Assembly (NCBI GenBank): GCA_031277995.1
Contig: JAITLH010000221.1
Span: 1-5,384 of the forward strand
Direction: 5' to 3'
Length of the DNA: 5,384 nucleotides
From: Deltaproteobacteria bacterium
GTDB taxonomy: Bacteria > Desulfobacterota > Desulfarculia > Adiutricales > Adiutricaceae
In this document: in pieces, positions 1 through 5,133 of the stretch
Position numbering within the stretch: the stretch's first letter is position 1
Layout: each line of letters begins with the position of its first letter
Position numbers and translations under genes: made by a program
Notes under the pieces: generated by a model
Seen by the model: the letters and a program-made list of their open reading frames with translations, nothing else
What the model was told of the DNA's origin: nothing
The model's database searches: none

Positions 1-140
1 TGCACTTTTATTTATCTACAATCCTAATTAAACGTATCATTATGGCAAATAACTTGGCCAAATTAATTTTAAAAAAAATCTTAGCCTTGGCCTAGCCGGT
101 TAGCCCCTGGCCTGAAAAATTCTCCAACTAGTCTTGACTT

Positions 141-169
141 TTGACCCTTTCGACCTTAACTTTCATAAT
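141..169 (+). promoter_or_regulatory. Candidate sigma70-type promoter far upstream of clpB
   Basis: TTGACC (141-146) and CATAAT (164-169) each match the sigma70 consensus at 5 of 6 positions and are exactly 17 bp apart. Transcription would start near 176 and run towards clpB, about 520 bp away. No gene starts close by, so the product would be a long clpB leader or a separate small RNA covering the repeats at 236-351. A second TTGAC lies at 134-138. The assignment rests on sequence match only. Confidence 0.45.
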
Positions 170-235
170 GTCGCTTAAGTTGGCAAAAAAATTAGGCCGC
201 TTGAGACCATCCGGGCGCGGGTCAGACCTGGAGCT

Positions 236-351
236 AAAAATTTCAATCGTTAAAGCGTACCAATTTATAGATATTAAGAACATTTTAGAACATGCTTACC
301 AACTTAGTTATCACGTTAATCGATTTAAAAATTTCAATGAGTACGCTTTAA
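236..351. repeat. Paired direct and inverted repeat
   Basis: AAAAATTTCAAT occurs exactly at 236-247 and again at 327-338. Two bases after each copy comes one arm of a perfect 11-bp inverted repeat: TTAAAGCGTAC at 250-260 and GTACGCTTTAA at 341-351. The 12-mer is therefore in direct orientation while the adjoining 11-mer is inverted, with 80 bp between the inverted arms. If transcribed, the 11-mers could close a long stem-loop. The spacer also has AGAACAT twice (277-283, 287-293), and TTAATCG occurs at 316-322 and 348-354. Function unknown; a recombination or protein-binding site, or an RNA fold, are all possible. Confidence 0.6.
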
Positions 352-410
352 TCGGTAATTTTTTTATTTAGAGTCTTTAAATTACTTCATACGGAACGTC
401 GCCTTGGGGC

Positions 411-432
411 GCCAAAGGACCCTTGGCTTTTT
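411..432 (+). terminator. Weak terminator-like hairpin
   Basis: A 5-bp stem GCCAA (411-415) / TTGGC (423-427) with a 7-base loop is followed by five T. This is short for an intrinsic terminator. It would fit as the end of a roughly 250-nt transcript from the promoter at 141-169, but there is no independent support. Confidence 0.2.
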
Positions 433-445
433 GGGTGACCTGAAA

Positions 446-473
446 AGCCCGGAGCCCGGAGCCCAGAGCCCAG
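446..473. repeat. Four tandem 7-bp units AGCCCRG
   Basis: AGCCCGG at 446-452 and 453-459 is followed by AGCCCAG at 460-466 and 467-473. The four units are adjacent with no gaps. The array is non-coding as far as I can see and sits at the start of the GC-rich patch. Such a short array could vary in copy number between strains. Confidence 0.75.
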
Positions 474-627
474 CGCTTTGGAGCCGGTCCCAAGGGCCCG
501 GAGGCCGGGGTTTTAGGCCCGAAGCATGGAACCTGAGCTTGGGGCCGGAGCTGGGGGATCCTTTTGGCCTTTGGGGAGATTTATTTTTTGGGAATTTGTT
601 TTAGCGATTTTGGGAGTTTTTTTAGGC

Positions 628-656
628 TTGATAAGCGCCAACGTTAAGGGAAAAAT
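628..656 (+). promoter_or_regulatory. Candidate clpB promoter
   Basis: TTGATA (628-633, 5 of 6 to consensus) lies 17 bp from AAAAAT (651-656, 4 of 6). The predicted start is near 663, about 33 bases before the clpB ATG. There is no good sigma32 site: CTTGAT at 627-632 has no CCCCAT-like partner at the usual distance. No CIRCE element (TTAGCACTC-N9-GAGTGCTAA) is present either. Heat-shock control, usual for clpB, is therefore not visible in a standard form. Confidence 0.35.
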
Positions 657-658
657 AA

Positions 659-676
659 CCCCAAGTTTGTTTGGGG
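659..676 (+). promoter_or_regulatory. Inverted repeat CCCCAA-N6-TTGGGG before the clpB SD
   Basis: CCCCAA (659-664) and TTGGGG (671-676) form a perfect 6-bp dyad with a 6-base loop, ending 9 bases before the Shine-Dalgarno AGGTGG (686-691). It overlaps the start point predicted from the 628-656 promoter. It could be an operator at +1, or a leader hairpin if transcription begins further upstream. It does not pair with the SD, so a classic RNA thermometer is not supported. Confidence 0.35.
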
Positions 677-695
677 ACATCAGTTAGGTGGATAG

Positions 696-3326
696 ATGAG
701 ATTTGACAAATTCACGATCAAAAGCCAAGAAGCCGTGGCCGATACCGAGTCCTTGGCCATGCGCAAAGGGCATCAGGAGATTACCCCGCTGCACTTGGCT
801 TATTGTTTGGTCCAGCAGCCAGACGGATTGACCAGGCCCATATTGGCCAAGTCAGGATTGGCCGTTGGGCTATTGGTTGACGAGCTGGACTCGGAACTCG
901 ACAAACTGCCGAAAATTTCCGGCACCGGGGTTACCGTCTACAACGGCTCGGAGCTTTTAAAGGTTTTGGAGTTGGCCCAAGGCGAGGCCGACAAAATGCG
1001 CGACGACTACGTTTCGACGGAACATCTGCTTTTGGGCATCTTGGATCTCAAAGACACCCAGGCGGCCAGGGTTTTGGTTAACCGGGGCCTTACCAGGGAC
1101 GTGGTTTTCAAGACCCTGAAAGAACTTCGCGGCCAGCAAAGGGTTACCGACCAAAACCCGGAAGACAAATACCAGGCCTTGCAAAAATACACCCGGGACT
1201 TAACCGACGAGGCCAGGAGGCAAAAGCTCGATCCGGTCATCGGCCGCGACGAAGAGATTAGAAGAATCATGCAGGTCCTTTCCCGCCGGACCAAAAACAA
1301 CCCCGTTCTGATTGGCGATCCCGGCGTCGGGAAGACGGCCATCGTGGAAGGCTTAGCCAGGCGCATCGTTTCGGGGGACGTTCCCGAATCGCTTAAAAAC
1401 AAGCGGGTACTCTCGCTTGACGTCGGCGGCATGGTGGCCGGCGCCAAATTTAGGGGAGAATTTGAGGAGAGGCTAAAATCCGTCATAAAGGAAGTCGAGG
1501 CCTCGGCCGGGGAGATAATACTTTTTATAGACGAACTCCACCTTTTGGTGGGGGCCGGCAAAACCGAGGGCAGCCTTGACGCCGGAAACATGCTTAAACC
1601 CCCCTTGGCCAGGGGCGAACTAAAGTGCGTCGGGGCCACCACCATTGGCGAATACCGCAAAAACATCGAAAAGGATCCGGCCCTGGAGCGCCGTTTCGCG
1701 CCGGTTTTGATTAACGAACCTTCCGTGGAAGACAGCGTAAGCATTTTAAGGGGCCTACGGGAGCGCTATGAGGTCCACCACAAGGTCGGGATAACCGACG
1801 GGGCCTTGGTCGCGGCGGTAACCTTGTCCCATCGCTACATAACCGACCGGTTCTTGCCCGATAAGGCCATCGATCTTATCGACGAGGCGGCCAGCCGCCT
1901 TAGGCTGGAAATAGACAGCCTGCCCTCGGATCTCGACGAAACCAGGCGCCGGGTCATGACCCTTTCCATCGAAAGGGAAGCCTTAAGAAAAGAACAGGAC
2001 CAAGGGGCCAGGGATCGGCTAACCAAACTTGAAAAGGAGCTGGCCGAGGCCACCAAAAAAGAAGCGGAACTAACCAAGAGATGGGAATCCGACAAACAAG
2101 TCGTGCATAAGGTGGGGGCCCTTAAAGAACGAATCGAAAAAGCCAAGGCCGAAATCGAAAAGGCCCAAAGGGAAGGCAATTTGGGCTTGGCCGCCGAACT
2201 CCAATACGGCAAACTGCCGGGCCTGGAATCCGAACTGGACGTTTTGTCAAAAGACGCTTCCCATAGGCTAATTAAGGAAGAGGTGGGACCCGACGACATC
2301 GCCCAAACCGTCTCCAAGTGGACGGGCATCCCGGTTGGGAGGTTACTGGAAGGCGAACGGGAAAAGCTGGTCCATATGGAACAAAGGCTGGCCCAAAGGG
2401 TCATCGGCCAGGACGAGGCCTTGAAAGTCGTCTCCCGCGCCGTCCGCCGGGCCCGCTCGGGCATTGGCGATCCCAATAGGCCAATCGGTTCTTTTATTTT
2501 CATGGGACCCACGGGCGTGGGGAAGACCGAACTGGCCCGGGCTTTGGCCGAGTTTTTGTTCGACTCGGAAACGGCCATGGTTCGGCTTGACATGAGCGAA
2601 TACATAGAAAAGCACCAGGTCGCCAGGTTAATCGGCGCCCCCCCGGGTTACGTTGGCTATGAAGAGGGCGGCTACCTTACCGAAGCGGTCCGCAGAAATC
2701 CTTACAGCGTGGTACTTTTTGACGAAATCGAAAAGGCCCATCCCGAGGTCTTTAATACCCTGCTCCAGATCCTTGACGACGGCCGTTTAACCGACGGTCA
2801 GGGCCGGACCGTGGACTTCAAAAACACGGTCATAATCATGACCTCAAATATCGGCTCCCAGTATATCGTCGAAGACAAGGGCGACCAAAACGAAAAGGCC
2901 GGAAAGGTCATGGAGGCCTTGCGGGGCCACTTTCGTCCAGAGTTTTTAAACCGCATCGACGACATCGTGATTTTTAATTCTCTTTCCAAACAGGCTTTGG
3001 AACAAGTCGTCAGGATCCAGGTGACTTTACTGGCCAAAAGACTTTCGGAGAGAAAGCTCACCTTGACCCTCACCCAAAAGGCCGTGTCATATCTGGTCAA
3101 GGTTGGCTACGATCCCGTTTACGGGGCCAGGCCCCTAAAAAGGGCCATCCAGACCGAGCTCATGGATCCCCTGGCCATGAAACTTCTTAGCGGCGAGATA
3201 TTGGACGGCCAGGCCCTGACGGTGGACGTCGCCAAAGACGGAAACTCCTTGGCGATCGCGGCCGGCCCGGGCACCGACAAGGATTTGGCCCTAGTCAAAG
3301 ACGACCAAGACGATTACGACGACTAA
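696..3326 (+). CDS. clpB: ClpB, ATP-dependent protein disaggregase (AAA+ chaperone)
   Basis: ClpB is a cytosolic hexameric Hsp100 that threads aggregated proteins through its pore, working with DnaK/DnaJ/GrpE. The 876-residue product begins MRFDKFTIKSQEA, the usual family start, after SD AGGTGG (686-691). Visible parts: N-domain about 1-145; NBD1 with Walker A GDPGVGKT (207-214, K213), pore loop GAKFRGEF (F252 where E. coli has Tyr) and Walker B FIDELH (E280); coiled-coil middle domain about 410-525, which separates ClpB from ClpA; NBD2 with Walker A GPTGVGKT (604-611, K610), pore loop GYVGYEEGG, Walker B LFDEIE (E677), arginine finger R753 in FLNRIDD, and sensor-2 GAR (R812). All catalytic residues are present. 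It is slightly longer than E. coli ClpB (857) and ends in an acidic tail, DDQDDYDD. Residue 150, near the alternative start of short E. coli ClpB, is encoded by GTT, so that start is not conserved. Identity is secure. Confidence 0.98.
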   Translation: MRFDKFTIKSQEAVADTESLAMRKGHQEITPLHLAYCLVQQPDGLTRPILAKSGLAVGLLVDELDSELDKLPKISGTGVTVYNGSELLKVLELAQGEADKMRDDYVSTEHLLLGILDLKDTQAARVLVNRGLTRDVVFKTLKELRGQQRVTDQNPEDKYQALQKYTRDLTDEARRQKLDPVIGRDEEIRRIMQVLSRRTKNNPVLIGDPGVGKTAIVEGLARRIVSGDVPESLKNKRVLSLDVGGMVAGAKFRGEFEERLKSVIKEVEASAGEIILFIDELHLLVGAGKTEGSLDAGNMLKPPLARGELKCVGATTIGEYRKNIEKDPALERRFAPVLINEPSVEDSVSILRGLRERYEVHHKVGITDGALVAAVTLSHRYITDRFLPDKAIDLIDEAASRLRLEIDSLPSDLDETRRRVMTLSIEREALRKEQDQGARDRLTKLEKELAEATKKEAELTKRWESDKQVVHKVGALKERIEKAKAEIEKAQREGNLGLAAELQYGKLPGLESELDVLSKDASHRLIKEEVGPDDIAQTVSKWTGIPVGRLLEGEREKLVHMEQRLAQRVIGQDEALKVVSRAVRRARSGIGDPNRPIGSFIFMGPTGVGKTELARALAEFLFDSETAMVRLDMSEYIEKHQVARLIGAPPGYVGYEEGGYLTEAVRRNPYSVVLFDEIEKAHPEVFNTLLQILDDGRLTDGQGRTVDFKNTVIIMTSNIGSQYIVEDKGDQNEKAGKVMEALRGHFRPEFLNRIDDIVIFNSLSKQALEQVVRIQVTLLAKRLSERKLTLTLTQKAVSYLVKVGYDPVYGARPLKRAIQTELMDPLAMKLLSGEILDGQALTVDVAKDGNSLAIAAGPGTDKDLALVKDDQDDYDD

Positions 3327-3348
3327 AGGCGTTTTGGCCATAAAAGAA

Positions 3349-3386
3349 CCAATCGGCCTTGGACCGTGGTCCTTTTGGCCTTTTGG
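3349..3386. repeat. Imperfect inverted repeat after clpB
   Basis: The core GGACC-GT-GGTCC (3361-3372) is flanked by CCAATCGGCC (3349-3358) and GGCCTTTTGG (3377-3386), whose arms match at 8 of 10 positions with a 2-base offset. It could fold into a second hairpin ahead of the clpB terminator, perhaps stabilising the mRNA 3' end. Part of the symmetry may simply reflect how common GGCC is here. Confidence 0.4.
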
Positions 3387-3404
3387 CTAAACGAATAAAA
3401 CCTT

Positions 3405-3450
3405 CCCAAGTCCCAAAACGGCCTTTCGTTTTGGGACTTGGGTTATTTTG
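3405..3450 (+). terminator. Strong intrinsic terminator of clpB
   Basis: CCCAAGTCCCAAAACG (3405-3420) and its exact reverse complement (3427-3442) form a perfect 16-bp stem with loop GCCTTT, followed by TTATTTT. It lies 78 bp after the clpB stop. An A-rich AATAAAA lies on the other side (3394-3400), so it may also work from the minus strand. It ends only 21 bp before the mnmE start. Confidence 0.9.
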
Positions 3451-3451
3451 A

Positions 3452-3458
3452 AAGGCGG
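3452..3458 (+). promoter_or_regulatory. Shine-Dalgarno for the TTG start of mnmE
   Basis: AAGGCGG lies 5 bases before TTG at 3464. It is one mismatch from AAGGAGG. This site supports the TTG, which is the only ATG/GTG/TTG codon in the mnmE frame between the in-frame TGA at 3449 and the conserved IAAIAT motif. A stronger SD (GGAGG, 3482-3486) serves an out-of-frame ATG at 3495. Confidence 0.5.
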
Positions 3459-3463
3459 CTTTT

Positions 3464-4861
3464 TTGACTGACCAAAACCACGGAGGCGATCCCGATGGCC
3501 GCCAAAACCAAGCCGATCTCATAGCCGCCATCGCCACGGCCACGGGGCCGGGGGCGGTCAGCGTCGTCAGGCTGTCTGGCTTTGGGGCCGATAAGGCCTT
3601 GGCCCAAGTTTTTGTCGCCCATCTCGATCCGGCCAAAAACCCCAGGGCCATGGTTTACGGGCAATTGGTTCACCCCCAGTCCAAGGAACTAATCGATCGC
3701 GTTCTGGCCGTTTATTTTCCCGCTCCCCACAGTTTTACCGGCGAAGACTCGGCCGAGATCTTTGGCCACGGCGGCTCAACGGTGCCCAGGCTTATTTTGG
3801 AGGCCGTTTTGGCGGCCGGGGCCAGGCTGGCTAACCCCGGGGAATTTACCCAACGGGCTTTTCTAAACGACCGATTGAGTCTCGACCAAGCCGAGGCCGT
3901 GGCCGATCTGGTGGCCGCCCAAAGCGAGGCCGAGGCCGCCCTGGCCGTCCGCCACTTGGAGGGCACCTTATCGGCCAAGATTAAACCGGTCATCGACCAA
4001 ACCGTTGACCTTCAAGCCGAACTGGTGGCCATACTCGATTTTGAGGAAGACTGGGACGATGACCAGAGGGATAGGATCATCGCCTCCCTGGGGCGGGTTT
4101 ACGGGAAAATTTTCGATCTGGCCGAGAAGGGCAAAAACTTAAGGGTCTTTCGGGACGGGCTAAGAATCGTCCTGACGGGCCTGCCCAACGCCGGAAAATC
4201 CAGCCTGTTTAACGCCCTCCTTGGCCGCGACCGCGCCCTGGTCAGCCCGAGGCCGGGAACGACCAGGGATTACCTTGAGGCCATGGTTAGCTGGGACGGC
4301 TTAAGGGTGGAACTGGTGGACACGGCCGGTCTGGGCTCCGAATCCGGCGCGGAATCAGGCGCCGGGTCTGGCGACGAGCTGGAAGGCCTTGGCCAAGCGC
4401 TGGCCCTACGGGAACTTAAAGACGCCGACGTCATCGTTCGCCTAAGATCGATTACCCAGCCCGGACCCGACCAAGCGCCCCAAACTTGGGACGGCGAAAA
4501 AATCCTCACCGTTTGGAGCAAAACCGATCTCGCCCCGGGCCCCCTGCCCCAAAATTCATTGGGCGTCTCGGCCCTAACGGGAGAGGGATTGGACGCCCTA
4601 AAACAAAGCGTCTTAAAAAAAGTCGGCCTGGTCAAAGGCCTAAAACCCGAAATCGTCCCCAACCTAAGGCAACGAATAGCCCTGGAAGCCGCCCTGGAAC
4701 GAATCGGCCAAGCCCGCCAAGCCTTACTCGATCGGTTACCCCCAGACATCGCCGCCCTCGAGGTCTCCTTGGCCTTGGAATCCCTAAACCGCATAACGGG
4801 AAGGGTTTTGACCGACGACATCCTAAGCCAAGTTTTCGAAAAATTTTGCCTGGGTAAGTAA
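3464..4861 (+). CDS. mnmE: MnmE (TrmE), tRNA uridine-34 modification GTPase
   Basis: MnmE pairs with MnmG to add (carboxymethyl)aminomethyl groups to U34 of tRNAs such as Lys, Glu and Gln, using a folate one-carbon donor, in the cytosol. The product has 465 residues from a TTG start. N-terminal folate-binding domain: IAAIAT (20-25), PGEFTQRAFLND (125-136). G domain: G1 GLPNAGKSS (239-247, K-loop Asn242 kept), G2 GTTRD (265-269), G3 DTAGL (286-290), G4 SKTD (352-355, Ser replacing the usual Asn), G5 SAL (369-371). The C-terminal FCLGK (461-465) keeps the cysteine of the family FCIGK. The likely counterpart of E. coli Glu282 is E307. Oddities: about nine extra Gly/Ser/Glu residues after DTAGL, encoded by 12-bp tandem repeats; and a leader about 15 residues longer than E. 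coli, so the start is uncertain. Identity is secure; the exact start is not. Confidence 0.95.
   Translation: MTDQNHGGDPDGRQNQADLIAAIATATGPGAVSVVRLSGFGADKALAQVFVAHLDPAKNPRAMVYGQLVHPQSKELIDRVLAVYFPAPHSFTGEDSAEIFGHGGSTVPRLILEAVLAAGARLANPGEFTQRAFLNDRLSLDQAEAVADLVAAQSEAEAALAVRHLEGTLSAKIKPVIDQTVDLQAELVAILDFEEDWDDDQRDRIIASLGRVYGKIFDLAEKGKNLRVFRDGLRIVLTGLPNAGKSSLFNALLGRDRALVSPRPGTTRDYLEAMVSWDGLRVELVDTAGLGSESGAESGAGSGDELEGLGQALALRELKDADVIVRLRSITQPGPDQAPQTWDGEKILTVWSKTDLAPGPLPQNSLGVSALTGEGLDALKQSVLKKVGLVKGLKPEIVPNLRQRIALEAALERIGQARQALLDRLPPDIAALEVSLALESLNRITGRVLTDDILSQVFEKFCLGK
3495..3524 (+). other. Out-of-frame ATG mini-ORF inside the mnmE 5' end
   Basis: ATG at 3495 lies 8 bases after a perfect GGAGG (3482-3486). 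It opens a 9-codon frame, MAAKTKPIS, ending at TAG 3522-3524. It is not in the mnmE frame, yet it sits where MnmE proteins usually start. It may be a missed mnmE start displaced by a one-base loss, a chance site, or a minicistron lowering mnmE translation. Confidence 0.35.
4340..4375 (+). repeat. Three 12-bp tandem repeats inside mnmE
   Basis: GAATCCGGCGCG (4340-4351), GAATCAGGCGCC (4352-4363) and GGGTCTGGCGAC (4364-4375) are adjacent and in frame. They encode ESGA-ESGA-GSGD (residues 293-304) in the switch II loop. The array accounts for the extra length against E. coli MnmE in this loop. Confidence 0.8.
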
Positions 4862-4871
4862 GCCCAAGCCG

Positions 4872-4885
4872 CCCATGGGGCCCCA
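4872..4885. repeat. Overlapping GC-rich palindromes after mnmE
   Basis: CCCATGGG (4872-4879) and TGGGGCCCCA (4876-4885) are perfect palindromes, bracketed by GCCG (4868-4871) and CGGC (4886-4889). The region can fold, but no T run follows, so I do not call it a terminator. Confidence 0.5.
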
Positions 4886-4931
4886 CGGCCGGCGAAAAAT
4901 ACCCAGATCCCCAGACCGCGGCGGCGGGCCT

Positions 4932-4971
4932 AAAACCCTGGCCCATTTTCGCCAAAAACCCTGCCCCATTT
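4932..4971. repeat. 17-bp direct repeat, 23-bp period
   Basis: AAAACCCTGGCCCATTT (4932-4948) and AAAACCCTGCCCCATTT (4955-4971) differ at one base. The copies start 23 bp apart, and the second ends 26 bp before the -35 box of the tRNA promoter. They may be paired binding sites or a recent local duplication. Confidence 0.7.
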
Positions 4972-4996
4972 GGGGGTTTGGGTAGCCGATTTTTTT
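4952..4996 (+). terminator. Imperfect terminator candidate for mnmE
   Basis: AAACCC (4956-4961) can pair with GGGTTT (4974-4979), with an inner CC/GG pair and a bulge. Alternatively CCCC (4964-4967) pairs with GGGG (4972-4975) around loop ATTT. Seven T (4990-4996) follow after about ten bases. The distance and the bulges make this weak, but it is the best candidate after mnmE. Confidence 0.3.
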
Positions 4997-5007
4997 CTTG
5001 ACAAGAA
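4995..5007. promoter_or_regulatory. Dyad TTCTTGACAAGAA over the -35 box
   Basis: This 13-bp sequence is perfectly symmetric around A5001 and contains the whole -35 hexamer of the tRNA-Phe promoter. A dimeric repressor bound here would block RNA polymerase. Since TTGACA itself supplies much of the symmetry, chance is possible. Confidence 0.3.
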
Positions 5008-5026
5008 TTGCTAAAAATACTATAGT
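4998..5026 (+). promoter_or_regulatory. Sigma70-type promoter of tRNA-Phe
   Basis: TTGACA (4998-5003) is a perfect -35. TATAGT (5021-5026) matches the -10 at 5 of 6 positions, and the spacer is exactly 17 bp. This is the best promoter in the window, as expected for a tRNA gene. Transcription should begin near 5033, giving a roughly 100-nt leader. A weaker pair nearer the tRNA, TTGATT (5091-5096) and TATTTT (5113-5118), is a second option. Confidence 0.75.
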
Positions 5027-5049
5027 TACCGTCACGCCTGAATTTCTGG

Positions 5050-5074
5050 GCTTACTAAGTTTCTTTAGGTAAGC
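5050..5074 (+). other. Leader hairpin upstream of tRNA-Phe
   Basis: GCTTACTAAG (5050-5059) pairs with TTTAGGTAAGC (5064-5074) through ten pairs (one G-U), with a single bulged G at 5069 and loop TTTC. It lies in the predicted tRNA precursor and may guide processing or protect the 5' leader. A long T run does not follow directly, so termination is less likely. Confidence 0.4.
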
Positions 5075-5104
5075 TTGATTTTCAGACTTTTTGATTCTTT
5101 GTTT

Positions 5105-5130
5105 AAAAAAAATATTTTTTTAAATATTTA
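5105..5130. other. AT palindromes just before the tRNA
   Basis: A7-TA-T7 (5106-5121) is a perfect 16-base palindrome. It overlaps a second one, TAAATATTTA (5121-5130), ending 3 bases before the mature tRNA. In the precursor RNA such an A/U-rich stretch is the kind of place RNase E cuts, which would clear the way for RNase P. In DNA it may also be bent or easily melted. Confidence 0.45.
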
Positions 5131-5133
5131 TGT

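Larger units (their letters stand above)
1..398. other. AT-rich non-coding stretch
   Basis: No protein gene is convincing here. The base composition is clearly more AT-rich than clpB or mnmE. The first 80 bases are almost pure A/T apart from the palindrome TTGGCCAA (54-61). Two similar blocks follow: TTAGCCTTGGCCT (81-93) and TTAGCCCCTGGCCT (100-113). The only open frame of note (ATG at 168 to a stop at 369-371) lacks a Shine-Dalgarno and resembles no family I know. The stretch may be the far upstream region of clpB, the remains of an older gene, or the template of a small RNA started by the promoter at 141-169. Confidence 0.6.
399..580. other. GC-rich, hairpin-prone intergenic patch
   Basis: The composition switches abruptly from AT-rich to G/C-rich runs with many short self-complementary pieces, for example CCGG/CCGG around 484-501 and GGGCC/GGCCC further on. 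Open frames run through it, but they are low-complexity Gly/Pro/Leu translations without start signals, so I read it as non-coding. I see no match to 4.5S RNA, RNase P RNA, tmRNA or a riboswitch that I can recall. It may be a decayed or repeat-derived insertion. Confidence 0.5.

Noticed and set aside
81..113. CRISPR-like repeats
   Set aside because: Only two short imperfect copies almost touching each other, no regular spacers and no cas genes.
131..157. Three TTGAC/TCGAC-like units resembling tandem CtsR heptads on the minus strand
   Set aside because: Spacing is 2 and 0 bases rather than the required 3, it lies over 500 bp from clpB, and CtsR belongs to Firmicutes.
141..371. Open frame of 76 codons (67 from ATG 168) upstream of clpB
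   Set aside because: No Shine-Dalgarno, the ATG overlaps the -10 box, no family resemblance, and repeats run through it.
404..604. 66-codon open frame in the GC-rich patch
   Set aside because: Low-complexity Gly/Pro/Leu translation from a TTG without an SD; best explained by composition.
1140..1181. Internal start for a short ClpB form, as in E. coli
   Set aside because: Val150 is GTT, not GTG. The nearby in-frame TTG at 1179 has no properly spaced SD.
1007..2605. Long antisense frames (245 and 256 codons) opposite clpB
   Set aside because: They mirror the codon pattern of clpB; Ser/Arg-rich translations without family motifs. clpB is certain on the + strand.
4270..4821. Antisense frame of 183 codons opposite mnmE
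   Set aside because: Shadow of the mnmE codon pattern, without motifs or start signals.
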